Positions 44,410 through 53,013 of a stretch of 64,000 nucleotides of DNA are shown piece by piece; the stretch's first letter is position 1; every line of letters begins with the position of its first letter. The stretch covers positions 124,001 through 188,000 of the forward strand of contig NZ_JACYXK010000026.1 in the NCBI RefSeq assembly GCF_014842975.1, in the 5' to 3' direction. The notes under the pieces were generated by a model. The model did not search any database. It had not been told where the DNA came from and was given only the letters and a program-made list of their open reading frames with translations. Source of the DNA: Rhodanobacter sp. DHB23 (GTDB lineage Bacteria; Pseudomonadota; Gammaproteobacteria; Xanthomonadales; Rhodanobacteraceae). The position numbers were made by a program, and so were the translations under genes.

Positions 44410-44912
44410 CAGGCAACGCTCCCGTGTTCGCGGCGCGACGGCTCCGCCGCGTGCAGGTAGACGTTGATCGTGTCGGCGGGGCGCGGCAGCGACAAGGCAT
44501 CGAGGATCTGCCCGACCGCGCCGCGGTGATACGCGCCATGCACGATCAGGTGCTGCAGCATTTCGGCGTGCGACATCTCGCCCGCCTTGCCGTCGGTGAA
44601 ACGGAAGCGGATGCGTTCGTCCATGCGTTCCACGGGCAAATCGCGCGCATAGCCGACCAGCCACGCATCGCTGGCGCGGATGCTTGCCGTCAACGCCGGA
44701 AGTTCCGGCGTTTCCTCGGTGTTGGTGGCGGTGTACGGGTGCGGCTCGCCCAGCAGATGTGCGGCGAAGATCCGGTCCACCACGAACGTGTGGTTCATCA
44801 CGCGGATGGCCTTGCGGCGCTGCTCCGCATGACGATCACCGTCGATGGCGGCCATGGCCTCCAGCATCTGCGCATTCGCCCACGCCTTGTACGCGAACAG
44901 GGAGGCGAACAT
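44409..44912 (-). CDS. DinB-family metal-binding protein
   Basis: 167-residue four-helix bundle of the DinB/YfiT type. Three conserved histidines sit in the expected places: NHTFVVDRIFAAHLL in the second helix and LIVHGAYHRGAVGQI in the third. Members are thiol-dependent transferases or damage-inducible proteins; the substrate is unknown here. It begins one base after the argG stop and overlaps the GNAT gene by ATGA, so it is part of the arginine operon. Confidence 0.85.
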   Translation of the reverse strand: MFASLFAYKAWANAQMLEAMAAIDGDRHAEQRRKAIRVMNHTFVVDRIFAAHLLGEPHPYTATNTEETPELPALTASIRASDAWLVGYARDLPVERMDERIRFRFTDGKAGEMSHAEMLQHLIVHGAYHRGAVGQILDALSLPRPADTINVYLHAAEPSRREHGSVA

Positions 44913-44913
44913 G

Positions 44914-46104
44914 TCAGCGGTTGACCTCCGCCCACAGCGTGCTGCTCATGCCGAACAGCTTGATGAAGCCTTCGGCCTCGGCCACGCCCCAATCGGCCGA
45001 CTGCGCGTAGGTGGCGCCCTTGGCGTTGAGGATGTGCTTCGATTCGATCGCCACGGCGTTGACCACGCCGCCATTGGTCTCCAGCGTGACCTCGCCGTTG
45101 ACGGTGGACTGGCTGGAAGCGAGGAAGGCCTCCAGGTCGGCCTTCAGCGGATCGTGGAAGAAGCCTTCGTACACCACTTCCACCCACTTGCGCGCCACGT
45201 CCGGCTTGAAGCGGTTCTGCTGCTTGCTCAGCACGGCCTCTTCCAGCGCGCGGTGCGCAGTCAGCAGGGAGATCAGGCCCGGTGCCTCGAAGATTATGCG
45301 GCCCTTGAGGCCGATGGTGGTGTCACCGGTGTAGAGGCCGCGGCCCACGCCGTAGGGCGCGAACAGCGCATTGAGCTTGGCCAGGATCTTGTGGCCGGCG
45401 AGCTTCTCGCCGTCCAGCGACACCGCCTCGCCTTTTTCGAAACCGATCTTCACGCGCAGCGGCGCGACCGGCCATTCGGCGCGCGGCTTGCACCAGCCGC
45501 GCGCGCCCTCGCCCGGAGCTTCCCACTTGTCGATCTCGCCGCCGGACATGGTGACGCCGAGCAGGTTCTCGTTGATGGTGTAGGCCTGCTGCTTGGCGCG
45601 CACGCCGAAGCCGCGCTCTTCGAGGAACTTCTGCTCGTAGGCGCGCGTCTGCGTGTGCTCCTTCTGGATCTCGCGGATCGGCGCCACGATCTCGTAGTCG
45701 CCCAGCGACTTCACCGCGAGGTCGAAGCGCACCTGGTCGTTGCCCATGCCGGTGCAGCCGTGCGCGATGGCGCGCGTGCCCAGTTCCGCGGCGCGCTTCA
45801 GCGCGGCCTCCACGATCAGGTAGCGGTCCGACACCAGCAGCGGATACTGGCCCTGGTAGCCCTCACCCGCCCACACGAAGGGCTTCACGAAACCGCTCCA
45901 GATCGCCGGGCCGCCGTCCACGGTGACATGGCTGGCCACGCCCAGTTCCTTCGCGCGGTTCTCGATGAAAGCACGCTCTTCGGCATCCACGCCGCCGGTG
46001 TCGGCGAACACGGTGTGCACGGCCCAGCCGCGCTCCTTGAGGTAGGGCACGCAGAAGCTGGTGTCGAGGCCGCCGGAAAAGGCGAGGACGATGTCTTTGC
46101 TCAT
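44914..46104 (-). CDS. argG: Argininosuccinate synthase
   Basis: 396-residue ATP-dependent ligase joining citrulline and aspartate. The N-terminal PP-loop reads [17 protein letters not shown], and [15 protein letters not shown] marks the substrate region. Its branch of the family is the shorter, Xanthomonad type. Start at 46104 opens [11 protein letters not shown]. It lies 28 bp after the OsmC-like gene and one base before the DinB-like gene. With argF' and argE' it processes acetylcitrulline-derived citrulline to argininosuccinate. Confidence 0.95.
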   Translation of the reverse strand: MSKDIVLAFSGGLDTSFCVPYLKERGWAVHTVFADTGGVDAEERAFIENRAKELGVASHVTVDGGPAIWSGFVKPFVWAGEGYQGQYPLLVSDRYLIVEAALKRAAELGTRAIAHGCTGMGNDQVRFDLAVKSLGDYEIVAPIREIQKEHTQTRAYEQKFLEERGFGVRAKQQAYTINENLLGVTMSGGEIDKWEAPGEGARGWCKPRAEWPVAPLRVKIGFEKGEAVSLDGEKLAGHKILAKLNALFAPYGVGRGLYTGDTTIGLKGRIIFEAPGLISLLTAHRALEEAVLSKQQNRFKPDVARKWVEVVYEGFFHDPLKADLEAFLASSQSTVNGEVTLETNGGVVNAVAIESKHILNAKGATYAQSADWGVAEAEGFIKLFGMSSTLWAEVNR

Positions 46105-46132
46105 GGCTTGCGAATCCTGGTCGGGGAAGATG

Positions 46133-46606
46133 TCAGTTGGAGGAAACGACGATGCGCGGTTCGCAGCGCACCGGGAAATTCACGGAGTTGGCGATGAAGC
46201 AGGCGTGGTGCGCAGTCTCGTGCGCGGCCAGCGCCTTGGCGGGGTCGCTGTCGGCGCGGATGGTGACCACCGGGCGCAGCACCACTTCGGTGAAACGGCC
46301 GCCGTCACCCTCGGTGGCCATCGTGCCTTCGGCCGCGTCGTCGTAGGCCACGACCACCACGCCGGCCACGGTGGCCATGTGCAGGTAGGACAGCATGTGG
46401 CAGGTGGACAACGCGGCCACCAGCATGTCTTCCGGGTTGTATCGGGTGGCGTCGCCGCGGAAGGTCGGATCGGACGAGCCGGCCAGCTCCGGCTTGCCGG
46501 GTACGCGGATCAGGTGGTTGCGGCTGTAGTTGCGGTAGCCGTCGGTGCCGGTGCCGCGGTTGCCGGTCCAGAGCACGTCCACGCGATAACGGTGCATGTG
46601 GCTCAC
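46133..46606 (-). CDS. OsmC-family protein
   Basis: 157-residue OsmC/Ohr-fold protein. Two cysteines occur in plausible peroxidatic positions: [13 protein letters not shown] and THH-like [17 protein letters not shown]. Members reduce organic hydroperoxides using dithiols. GTG at 46606 overlaps the PaiB-like stop (GTGA) and has an AGAGGG site; ATG at 46597 is an alternative three codons in. It lies between argF' and argG in the operon with no obvious metabolic link. Confidence 0.85.
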   Translation of the reverse strand: MSHMHRYRVDVLWTGNRGTGTDGYRNYSRNHLIRVPGKPELAGSSDPTFRGDATRYNPEDMLVAALSTCHMLSYLHMATVAGVVVVAYDDAAEGTMATEGDGGRFTEVVLRPVVTIRADSDPAKALAAHETAHHACFIANSVNFPVRCEPRIVVSSN

Positions 46607-47226
46607 GGCGCGCCCTCTTCCAGCCTAGCCATCCATTCGGCGAGCGTCGCATCGCCGTCGCTGCCGCGGCGGCGCAGGCCGGCGATCACGCCGAGGCGGT
46701 TGCGCTCCGGGTGGTTCTGGCTGAGCTTGAACTTGCCCTCGACCTGCTCGACGGCGATCTCGATGCCGACAATGGCTCGCAGCAGGTTCTCGACGTGGTC
46801 ATCCGGCGCATCGGCCACGCGCCACGGCTGCGGCTCGGCGGCTTCGTGGTGGTCGGTGAGGCGCTCCAGCAGCGCGCGCAGCCAGGCCGCGTCCTCGACG
46901 ACCTTCAGGCGGCCACGCACGTGCACCACCGCGTAGTTCCAGGTCGGCACTTCGCGGTGCGTCTCCGCCTTGCTCGGATACCAGTTCGGGCTGACGTAGC
47001 CCTGCGGCCCCTGGAAGATCGCCAGCACCTCGGCGCCGCCCATCTTCGCCAGTTCATTGCCGCGTGCGACGTGGCCGTGCAGCGCACCGTCCACCAGCTC
47101 CAGCGGAAAATGATTGGCGACGACACCATCCGCCGCGTTCGCCACCACGGTGGCGAACGGGTAGTCGCGGATCAACCCGTGCAGGGCTTCCGCGCGCGTC
47201 TCGACGAACGACTTGGGCGTGTACAT
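46603..47226 (-). CDS. FMN-binding negative transcriptional regulator, PaiB family
   Basis: 207-residue split-barrel flavin-binding protein. PaiB hallmarks are MYTPKSFVE at the start, ANHFPLELVDGALHGHVARGN, the YVSPNWYPSK block and the C-terminal EGKFKLSQNHPERNR. In Bacillus PaiB was named a negative regulator; biochemical role is unclear and many members may be FMN-linked reductases. The start lies 7 bp after the argF' stop, and the stop overlaps the OsmC-like start. Confidence 0.88.
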   Translation of the reverse strand: MYTPKSFVETRAEALHGLIRDYPFATVVANAADGVVANHFPLELVDGALHGHVARGNELAKMGGAEVLAIFQGPQGYVSPNWYPSKAETHREVPTWNYAVVHVRGRLKVVEDAAWLRALLERLTDHHEAAEPQPWRVADAPDDHVENLLRAIVGIEIAVEQVEGKFKLSQNHPERNRLGVIAGLRRRGSDGDATLAEWMARLEEGAP

Positions 47227-47233
47227 GGCGAGC

Positions 47234-48241
47234 TCAGCGCTGGCCGACCAGCGACGCCATCACCGCCTTCTGCACGTGCAGGCGGTTCTCGGCCTCGTCG
47301 ATGGCGATGCAGTACGGCGCATCCATCACCGCGTCGGTGGCCTTGACGTTGCGGCGCAGCGGCAGGCAGTGGCTGAACAGGCCGTGGTTGGTCAGCGCCA
47401 TCTTGGCCTCGTCCACGATGAAGTGCTTGTTGGCTTCGCGGATCGGCTTCTCCTGTTCCCACTTGCCGAAGTACGGCAGCGCCCCCCAGCTTTTGGCGTA
47501 CACCACGTCGGCGCCGCTGTAGGCCTCCTCGATGTCGTGGCTGACCTTGAGCGAGCCGCCGTTCTGCTCGGCGTTCAGGCGGCCAAACTCCATGTAGCGT
47601 TCGTCCAGCACGTATTCCGGCGTGGGGCACAGCAGGGTCACGTCCATGCCCATCTTGGTGGCGATCAGCAACGCGGAGTTGGCCACCGCGGTGTTGAGCG
47701 GCTTGGGGTGGTAGGTCCAGGTCAGCACGTACTTCTTCTTCGTGAGGTCGCCCAGGTGTTCGCGCAGCGCCAGCGCATGCGCCAGTTCCTGGCAGGGATG
47801 GGTGATCGTCTCCATGTTGATCACCGGCACCGTGGCGTACTTCGCGAACGCCTTGATGACCTTGTCCTCGCGGTCCACCGACCAGTCCTGGAACTTCGGG
47901 AAGGCGCGCACGCAGATCAGGTCGGCGTAGCGGCTCAGCACGCGCGCCACCTCGGCGATGTGCTCCTCGGTGTCGCCGTCCATCACCGTGCCCGGTTCGA
48001 ACTCGATCGGCCATGCATCCTTGCCGGGCGACAGCACCACGGCATGCCCGCCCAGCTGGAACGCGCCCAGCTCGAAGCTGGTGCGCGTGCGCATCGAGGG
48101 ATTGAAGAACAGCAGCGCCACCGACTTGCCGGCCAGCTGCGCGCCCGCGGGCGAACGCTTGAACGCGGCGGCCTGCTCCAGCAGCGCGTCGATCTCGGCG
48201 CGGCTCCAGTCCTGGGTGGTGAGGAAGTGGCGGATGGTCAT
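47234..48241 (-). CDS. argF': N-acetylornithine carbamoyltransferase
   Basis: 335-residue transcarbamylase. The carbamoyl-phosphate site is FFNPSMRTRTSFELG, the segment ITHPCQELAHALALREHLG follows, and the C-terminal block HCLPLRRNVKATDAVMD matches acetylornithine rather than ornithine carbamoyltransferases. Known Xanthomonas enzymes of this type make N-acetylcitrulline. It is the first gene of the arginine operon, preceded by a leader region with a terminator (48326-48355). ATG at 48241 has only a weak ribosome site, which fits control by the leader. Confidence 0.93.
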   Translation of the reverse strand: MTIRHFLTTQDWSRAEIDALLEQAAAFKRSPAGAQLAGKSVALLFFNPSMRTRTSFELGAFQLGGHAVVLSPGKDAWPIEFEPGTVMDGDTEEHIAEVARVLSRYADLICVRAFPKFQDWSVDREDKVIKAFAKYATVPVINMETITHPCQELAHALALREHLGDLTKKKYVLTWTYHPKPLNTAVANSALLIATKMGMDVTLLCPTPEYVLDERYMEFGRLNAEQNGGSLKVSHDIEEAYSGADVVYAKSWGALPYFGKWEQEKPIREANKHFIVDEAKMALTNHGLFSHCLPLRRNVKATDAVMDAPYCIAIDEAENRLHVQKAVMASLVGQR

Positions 48242-48325
48242 GGGTGGAATCACTCTTGGTGAACAGTATGGATGGCCGTTTTTTTGCGGATGGCTCCGCG
48301 TGAAACAAAACCAGAAACCGGAAAC

Positions 48326-48355
48326 AAAAAAACCCGGCGCGCCGGCCGGGTTTTT
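48326..48355 (-). terminator. Attenuator-type terminator in the arginine operon leader
   Basis: On the minus strand CCCGGC-CGGCGC-GCCGGG forms a 6-bp GC stem, extended by A/T pairs, followed by seven T at 48332-48326. It sits 84 bp before argF'. Its 5' arm CCCGGCCG (48350-48343) is the exact complement of CGGCCGGG (48398-48391) at the end of the leader peptide gene, giving an alternative antiterminator. Confidence 0.8.
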
Positions 48356-48387
48356 CGTCGATACGTGATGCAGCAGCGCGCGACAGC

Positions 48388-48522
48388 CTACCCGGCCGAA
48401 TGTTCGTCCAGCGGTCGGCGCGCACGCGACGTCATGCCAGCAGCCATGCGGGCGCTGGTCAGGACATTGGCGGTATAGACGGCTGTGGACATGGAAGTAC
48501 CAGGCGGGTGAGTCATCATCAT
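48388..48522 (-). CDS. Putative leader peptide of the arginine operon
   Basis: 44-codon frame starting ATG ATG ATG and ending 33 bases before the terminator stem. Its end reads [13 protein letters not shown], with three Arg codons in four (CGT GCG CGC CGA). Sixteen bases separate the last Arg codon from CGGCCGGG at the stop. A ribosome paused on the Arg codons would leave CGGCCGGG free to pair with the terminator arm; one reaching the stop would cover it. No strong ribosome site is seen. Inference from layout only. Confidence 0.5.
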   Translation of the reverse strand: MMMTHPPGTSMSTAVYTANVLTSARMAAGMTSRARRPLDEHSAG

Positions 48523-48615
48523 GACGGGATTCTCGCTGCCATGCAACATGCCTTTGGAAGTGCGGCCGCGGATGGCTATCCGCGCGATCCTTGCGACCAA
48601 GGACGATCACAAAGG

Positions 48616-48646
48616 CAAAAACGAAGGCGCCGCCCGGAGGCGGCGC
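48616..48646 (-). terminator. Intrinsic terminator of the glycine-zipper gene
   Basis: Stem GCGCCGCC/GGCGGCGC with a 4-base loop. On the minus strand it is followed by CTTCG and five T. It lies just past the stop at 48653 and isolates that gene from the arginine operon leader. Confidence 0.82.
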
Positions 48647-48652
48647 TTTCGC

Positions 48653-49216
48653 TCACTCGGCGGGGGTCACGCTTACCCGCACGCGCAGGCGCTCGCCGGG
48701 GTCGTAGCCCAGGCGCGATTCGTAGACTTCGCCGCGATAGCGGTATTCCACGTCGTAGCCCACGATCTGGCGCTGCTCGCGGCCACCGACCATGGTGCAG
48801 TTGGTCTGGGTGGTTTCGTAACTGCTGCCCTTGCTGGCAACGCTGTTGCCCACTGCACCACCCGCGACCGCGCCGGCGACCGTGGCGGCGCGGCGGCCGT
48901 CGCCCTTGCCGATGGTGCTGCCGAGCACGCCGCCGACCACCGCACCGAGGATGGTGCCGGCCGCGGTGTTGCCCGGGTTCTGCTGCACCACCTGCTGGTT
49001 GTAGCACTCCTGGTGCGGCGCGGCCTGCGTGACACCGTAGACCGGATCGACCCGCAGCACGTCGGCCCAGCCGAAATGCGCGCTGTCGTCCTGCGGAGGG
49101 CCATACTGCGCGCCGGGCGGCGGCGGTGGCGGTTGCGGCGGGTAATTCGCATCCTGCGCCTGGGCGCCGGTGGCGGCCAGCGCCAACATCAGCGCGGCAA
49201 CGGGAAACTTGAGCAT
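48653..49216 (-). CDS. Exported glycine-zipper protein
   Basis: 187 residues. Signal peptide [20 protein letters not shown] is followed by a proline-rich stretch ([10 protein letters not shown]) and a glycine-zipper membrane hairpin ([35 protein letters not shown]). A C-terminal domain follows, with a cysteine in TNCTMVGG and strand-rich [16 protein letters not shown]. It resembles 17-kDa antigen/SlyB-like outer-membrane proteins, though the signal lacks a clear lipobox. The first ATG after extra upstream codons was chosen because it starts the signal peptide. Likely envelope-structural. Confidence 0.82.
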   Translation of the reverse strand: MLKFPVAALMLALAATGAQAQDANYPPQPPPPPPGAQYGPPQDDSAHFGWADVLRVDPVYGVTQAAPHQECYNQQVVQQNPGNTAAGTILGAVVGGVLGSTIGKGDGRRAATVAGAVAGGAVGNSVASKGSSYETTQTNCTMVGGREQRQIVGYDVEYRYRGEVYESRLGYDPGERLRVRVSVTPAE

Positions 49217-49393
49217 TGCAGACTCCGGGAATGGTGTTTCAGGCGCAAATCGCCGCATGGCGAATTGCAGCAAAGGGACACTGAATCGCGGCTTAGAATC
49301 CCTTGGCTGCGGCACCGTGCCGCCTCCCCCGCTGGCTCCTTGTTAAGATGCGCGGCTGGCCTGCCCCCATGGCCACCGCAGGAAACTCCGACG

Positions 49394-50767
49394 ATGCCGA
49401 TTTCGCTCTACAGCAGCCTGACCCGCCGCACCGAGACCTTCGTCCCGCTCGATCCGCAGCGGGTGACGATGTACGTGTGCGGGCCTACGGTATACAGCTA
49501 CGTGCATATCGGCAATGCCCGGGGCCCGGTGGTGTTCGACGTGCTGGCCCGGCTGCTGCGCCGGCACTACCCGAACGTGGTGTACGCCCGCAACATCACC
49601 GACGTGGACGACAAGATCAACGCCGCCGCGCTGGAACAGGGCGTGGGCATCGAGACGATCACCGGCCGGTTCACCGCCGCCTACCGCGAGGACATGGCGG
49701 CGCTCGGCATCGCCCCGCCGGACGTGGAGCCCTGCGCCACCACGCATATCGGCCCCATCGTCGCGATGATCGAGCGGCTGATCGCCGGCGGCCACGCCTA
49801 TGTGGCGGAAGGCCACGTGCTGTTCGACGTGGCCAGCTATCCGGACTACGGCACGCTTTCCGGCCGCGACACCGAGGAGCTGATCGCCGGCGCGCGCGTG
49901 GAAGTGGCGCCGTACAAAAAGAATCCCGTCGACTTCGTGCTGTGGAAGCCCTCCACGCCCGAACTGCCGGGCTGGGACAGCCCCTGGGGCCGCGGCCGGC
50001 CCGGCTGGCACATCGAGTGCTCGGCGATGGCCGGGAAGCACCTGGGCGAGACCATCGACATCCACGCCGGCGGCAACGACCTGTTGTTCCCCCACCACGA
50101 GAACGAGATCGCCCAGTCCACCTGCGCCCACGGCGGCAAGACCTTCGCGCGCTGGTGGCTGCACAACGGCATGCTCACCTTCGACGGCAGGAAGATGTCC
50201 AAGTCGCTGGGCAACGTGCTGCAGCTGCACGAGATCCTGAAGCACCACCCCGCCGAGGCGCTGCGCCTGCGCCTGATGAGCGGCCACTACCGCCAGCCGC
50301 TGGACTGGTCCGACGCCGCCATCGCGCAATCGGTGAACACGCTGGACGGCTGGTACCGCGTGCTGCGCGACCTCGCGCATGTCGCGGTGGACACCGCGCA
50401 GCTGCCGGTGCCCGCCGCCATCGAAGCCGCGCTGTGCGACGACCTCAACACCCCGCAGGCGCTGGCCGAGCTGTCCGTGCTGGCCGATGCCGCCCGCGCG
50501 CAGGGCACGCCCGTGGCCAAAGCCGCCCTGCTCGGCGGCGGCGCCCTGCTCGGCCTGCTGCAGCAGGACCCCGAGACGTGGTTCAAGCAGGCCGGCGGCA
50601 ACGAGGTCGATGCCGCCAGGGTGGAAGCCTTGCTGGAGGAGCGCCGCGCCGCGCGCGCCGCGCGCGACTTCGCCCGCGCCGACGCGATCCGCGCCGAGCT
50701 CTCCGCCATGGGCGTGACCATCGAGGACGGCGCGCAGGGCACGCGCTGGAGCGTGGCCAAGGCGTGA
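49394..50767 (+). CDS. cysS: Cysteine--tRNA ligase
   Basis: Class I synthetase of 457 residues. The zinc cysteine and HIGH-like motif appear in [16 protein letters not shown]; zinc ligands recur in WHIECSAM and FPHHENE; the second signature is KMSKS near residue 268. The C-terminal anticodon-binding helical domain contains [17 protein letters not shown]. Length is close to E. coli CysS (461). ATG at 49394 has AGGA ten bases upstream; in-frame sequence before it has no family homology. Confidence 0.97.
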   Translation: MPISLYSSLTRRTETFVPLDPQRVTMYVCGPTVYSYVHIGNARGPVVFDVLARLLRRHYPNVVYARNITDVDDKINAAALEQGVGIETITGRFTAAYREDMAALGIAPPDVEPCATTHIGPIVAMIERLIAGGHAYVAEGHVLFDVASYPDYGTLSGRDTEELIAGARVEVAPYKKNPVDFVLWKPSTPELPGWDSPWGRGRPGWHIECSAMAGKHLGETIDIHAGGNDLLFPHHENEIAQSTCAHGGKTFARWWLHNGMLTFDGRKMSKSLGNVLQLHEILKHHPAEALRLRLMSGHYRQPLDWSDAAIAQSVNTLDGWYRVLRDLAHVAVDTAQLPVPAAIEAALCDDLNTPQALAELSVLADAARAQGTPVAKAALLGGGALLGLLQQDPETWFKQAGGNEVDAARVEALLEERRAARAARDFARADAIRAELSAMGVTIEDGAQGTRWSVAKA

Positions 50768-50875
50768 CCGCCATGAAGGAGGCGCATGGCCTGCGCGCAA
50801 GCTCACGGCGCGGGCCGCAAGGCGGCGCCGGGCAGGTTCTTAGCGCATCGCCGGCATGCGCGCGATAATGCGCGC

Positions 50876-51325
50876 ATGAACGATATCGCCACGAACACCA
50901 CCAGCAGCGCTGCCGAGGCGCAGCGCGAGATCGCAGGGGAATTCGCCTACTTCAGCGAATGGAGCGAGCGCTACCAGTACCTGATCGACCTCGGCAGGCA
51001 ACTCCCGCCCTTCCCCGACGAGTACCGCACCGAGGCGTGGCGCGTGCACGGCTGCCAGTCGATGGTCTGGCTGGTGCCCGGCGGAGACGCGTCGAGGATG
51101 CACTTCGCGGCGGCCAGCGACTCGGCCATCGTGTCCGGCCTGATCGCCCTGGTGCTGCGCGTGTATTCCGACCGGCCGGCCGCGGAGATCGTGGCCACGG
51201 AGCCGGACTTCATCCAGGCCATCGGCCTCGCCAAGCACCTCTCGCCCACGCGCTCGAACGGACTGGCGGCGATGCTGGCGAAACTGAAGGGCTATGCCGC
51301 CGCGGCCGCAAGCCGCGAGGTGTAA
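50876..51325 (+). CDS. SufE-type sulfur acceptor protein
   Basis: 149-residue SufE family protein that accepts persulfide sulfur from a cysteine desulfurase for Fe-S cluster assembly. The acceptor cysteine is Cys60 in VHGCQSMVWL, the family signature; EWSERYQYLIDLGRQLP and PTRSNGLAAMLAKLK are also conserved. The suf operon itself is not in this window. The gene ends before a bidirectional terminator shared with dksA. Confidence 0.92.
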   Translation: MNDIATNTTSSAAEAQREIAGEFAYFSEWSERYQYLIDLGRQLPPFPDEYRTEAWRVHGCQSMVWLVPGGDASRMHFAAASDSAIVSGLIALVLRVYSDRPAAEIVATEPDFIQAIGLAKHLSPTRSNGLAAMLAKLKGYAAAAASREV

Positions 51326-51353
51326 GAGCGGACTCCCTTTCGTTCACGCGCAC

Positions 51354-51381
51354 AAAAAGCCCCGCTCGAAGCGGGGCTTTT
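51354..51381. terminator. Bidirectional terminator between sufE and dksA
   Basis: AAAAGCCCCGC-tcgaa-GCGGGGCTTTT: a 7-bp GC stem extended by A/T pairs, with A-runs and T-runs on both sides. It can serve the converging genes on either strand. Confidence 0.9.
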
Positions 51382-51440
51382 GTTGAAGAGTCCGGCATGG
51401 ATGCCGGTTCGATCTTTGCGCTCATGGAGTAGCGCAAAGG
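51381..51440 (-). repeat. GCGGCCATCC repeat family, copy R3
   Basis: About 60 bp reading TTGAAGAGTCCGGCATGGAT then GATCTTTGCGCTCATGGAGT. It is inverse in orientation to R1 and R2 and closely matches R4 at 56294. Two hairpins are kept (CCGGCATGGATGCCGG and TTGCGCTCATGGAGTAGCGCAA). It lies just beyond the dksA stop. Confidence 0.7.
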
Positions 51441-51448
51441 AACCGCCA

Positions 51449-52546
51449 TCAATCCCCCATCTGCTTCTGCAGATGCTCGCGACGCTCCTGCGCATCCAGC
51501 GACAGCGTGGCGATCGGACGCGCGTCGAGGCGCTCGACGCCGATCTCCTCGTCGGTCTCCTCGCAGTAGCCGTAGCTGCCTTCCTCGATGCGGCGCAAGG
51601 CCTTGTCGATCTTGGATATCAGCTTGCGGTAGCGGTCGCGGGTGCGCAGCTCCAGCGAGTTTTCGGTTTCGCGGGTGGCGCGCTCGGCCTCGTCGCCCAC
51701 GTCGCGCACTTCGTCACGCAGGTTGTCCATGGTCTGGCGCGATTCCTCGACCAGCTGGTCGCGCCAGTCGCGCAGCTTGTTGCGGAAGTAGGCCAGGTGC
51801 ATCGGGTTCATGTACTCCTCCTTGGAGGAGGGACGGTAACCCTTGGGCAAGGCGATCTGAGTGGTGGCTGGCAAGGCGTAGCGCCCGTCTTCGCGGGTGA
51901 CGCCGTTGTCGGAATTCTTGTCTGCCTTTTTATTCATTGCGGATGATGCGTTTTTCGATGACTTGTGGGATGCGTTGGCCAGGGTATCTGTGGTACGTGG
52001 CAACACCATGGCGGTGGCGCTCGCAACCTTGCCCTTGATCGGCAGGGCGGCGGGCGACGGGGATGTTTTCTTCTCGACAGGCGCCGCCTTGGCCGGTGCG
52101 GCCACCGGCTGGGGAGCGGCGGCCTTGACCGGCTTGGCAACGGCGACCGGCTTGGCCGCGGCCTTGTTCGCCACAGGCTTGGCGACCGGCTTCGCCACCT
52201 TCTTCGCGACGGACTTGGCGGCGGGCTTGGCTGCCGGCTTCTTGGCCACGGGCTTGGCCGCTTTCTTCGCGACCGGCTTCCCCGGCTTCTTCGCAGCGGG
52301 CTTGCCCGCGGGCGACGGCTTCTTGGCCGGGGCCTTCTTCGCCGCGACCTTCTTCGCCTCGGCCTTTTTCGCGACAGGCTTCTTCGCCGCCGGTTTCTTC
52401 GCGGCGGGCTTGGCTGCCTTCTTCACGGCGACCTTCTTCGCAGCCGCCTTCGCGCCAGCGGCTTTCGCCTTGGCGGATGCACTGCTGCCTGCGGCCTTCC
52501 CCTTCGAAGCCTTGGCGGCGGTCGAACTGCGCGTGGTTTTCGCCAT
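51449..52546 (-). CDS. dksA: DksA with a histone-H1-like N-terminal tail
   Basis: 365 residues. About 1-205 is a low-complexity Lys/Ala/Pro tail of AAKK and PVAKK repeats, like bacterial histone-H1-type DNA-binding tails. The C-terminal 150 residues are DksA: coiled coil with acidic tip DVGDEA (Asp-x-x-Asp-x-Ala), which reaches into RNA polymerase's secondary channel for ppGpp-dependent control. The zinc-finger region retains only one of four usual cysteines (YGYCEETDEE, then SLDAQ where E. coli has CIDC), so it probably binds no zinc. An internal ATG at 51937 lacks a ribosome site, favouring the long form. Confidence 0.9.
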   Translation of the reverse strand: MAKTTRSSTAAKASKGKAAGSSASAKAKAAGAKAAAKKVAVKKAAKPAAKKPAAKKPVAKKAEAKKVAAKKAPAKKPSPAGKPAAKKPGKPVAKKAAKPVAKKPAAKPAAKSVAKKVAKPVAKPVANKAAAKPVAVAKPVKAAAPQPVAAPAKAAPVEKKTSPSPAALPIKGKVASATAMVLPRTTDTLANASHKSSKNASSAMNKKADKNSDNGVTREDGRYALPATTQIALPKGYRPSSKEEYMNPMHLAYFRNKLRDWRDQLVEESRQTMDNLRDEVRDVGDEAERATRETENSLELRTRDRYRKLISKIDKALRRIEEGSYGYCEETDEEIGVERLDARPIATLSLDAQERREHLQKQMGD

Positions 52547-52663
52547 CTTCCTTCACCATTTATTGGCCTTGGCGGCCGGGTGTTATAGCCCATGTACCCT
52601 GCACCGGCAAGCCGGCTTCTGGGATACTCGCCCCACTGAATAGCGACAAGTCGTTCCAGCAAC

Positions 52664-52963
52664 GTGAATGCGCCGACCCGTTTCCTGCTGCTCCTGCTGC
52701 GCCTCTACAAGCGCTGGCTCAGCCCCCTGATCGGACAGCATTGTCGTTTCTACCCTAGTTGCTCCGATTATGCACGCGGCGCGATCGTGCGCTTCGGCCC
52801 CTGGCGCGGCGGCCTGCTCGCCGCGTGGCGGCTGCTGCGCTGCCAGCCGCTGTGCGCGGGGGGCGAGGACCCCGTGCCTGGGCGATTCCACTTCGTGCGC
52901 TGCCGGCATCACGAGGAAGCTGGCTCGCCGCCACCTCCCCCGCAAGCGGACGGTGGGAACTGA
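52664..52963 (+). CDS. yidD: Membrane protein insertion efficiency factor
   Basis: 99-residue YidD family protein. The conserved core [20 protein letters not shown] and following SDYARGAI carry the invariant cysteines; an N-terminal amphipathic helix would sit on the inner face of the membrane to help YidC insertion. The C terminus has a short proline run. It is not near rnpA/yidC here, which is uncommon for this gene but known in some Xanthomonads. Confidence 0.92.
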   Translation: MNAPTRFLLLLLRLYKRWLSPLIGQHCRFYPSCSDYARGAIVRFGPWRGGLLAAWRLLRCQPLCAGGEDPVPGRFHFVRCRHHEEAGSPPPPPQADGGN

Positions 52964-53013
52964 GACCCTCCCCGGCACGGGACGCCTGTAGACCGGGAAC
53001 GGACCCGGAGGAA

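Noticed and set aside
51449-51937. An internal ATG at 51937 giving a standard short DksA
   Set aside because: No ribosome-binding sequence precedes it, and the long frame continues without interruption. Kept only as a possibility to test.
51937-52546. Repetitive DNA in dksA as a possible CRISPR or tandem-repeat array
   Set aside because: The repeats are irregular in length and encode AAKK/PVAKK units in one open frame; there are no uniform spacers.
52570-52600. A TGTTATA element before yidD resembling a Zur half-site
   Set aside because: Only one half matches and it is not placed upstream of folE2 or dksA in a convincing way.
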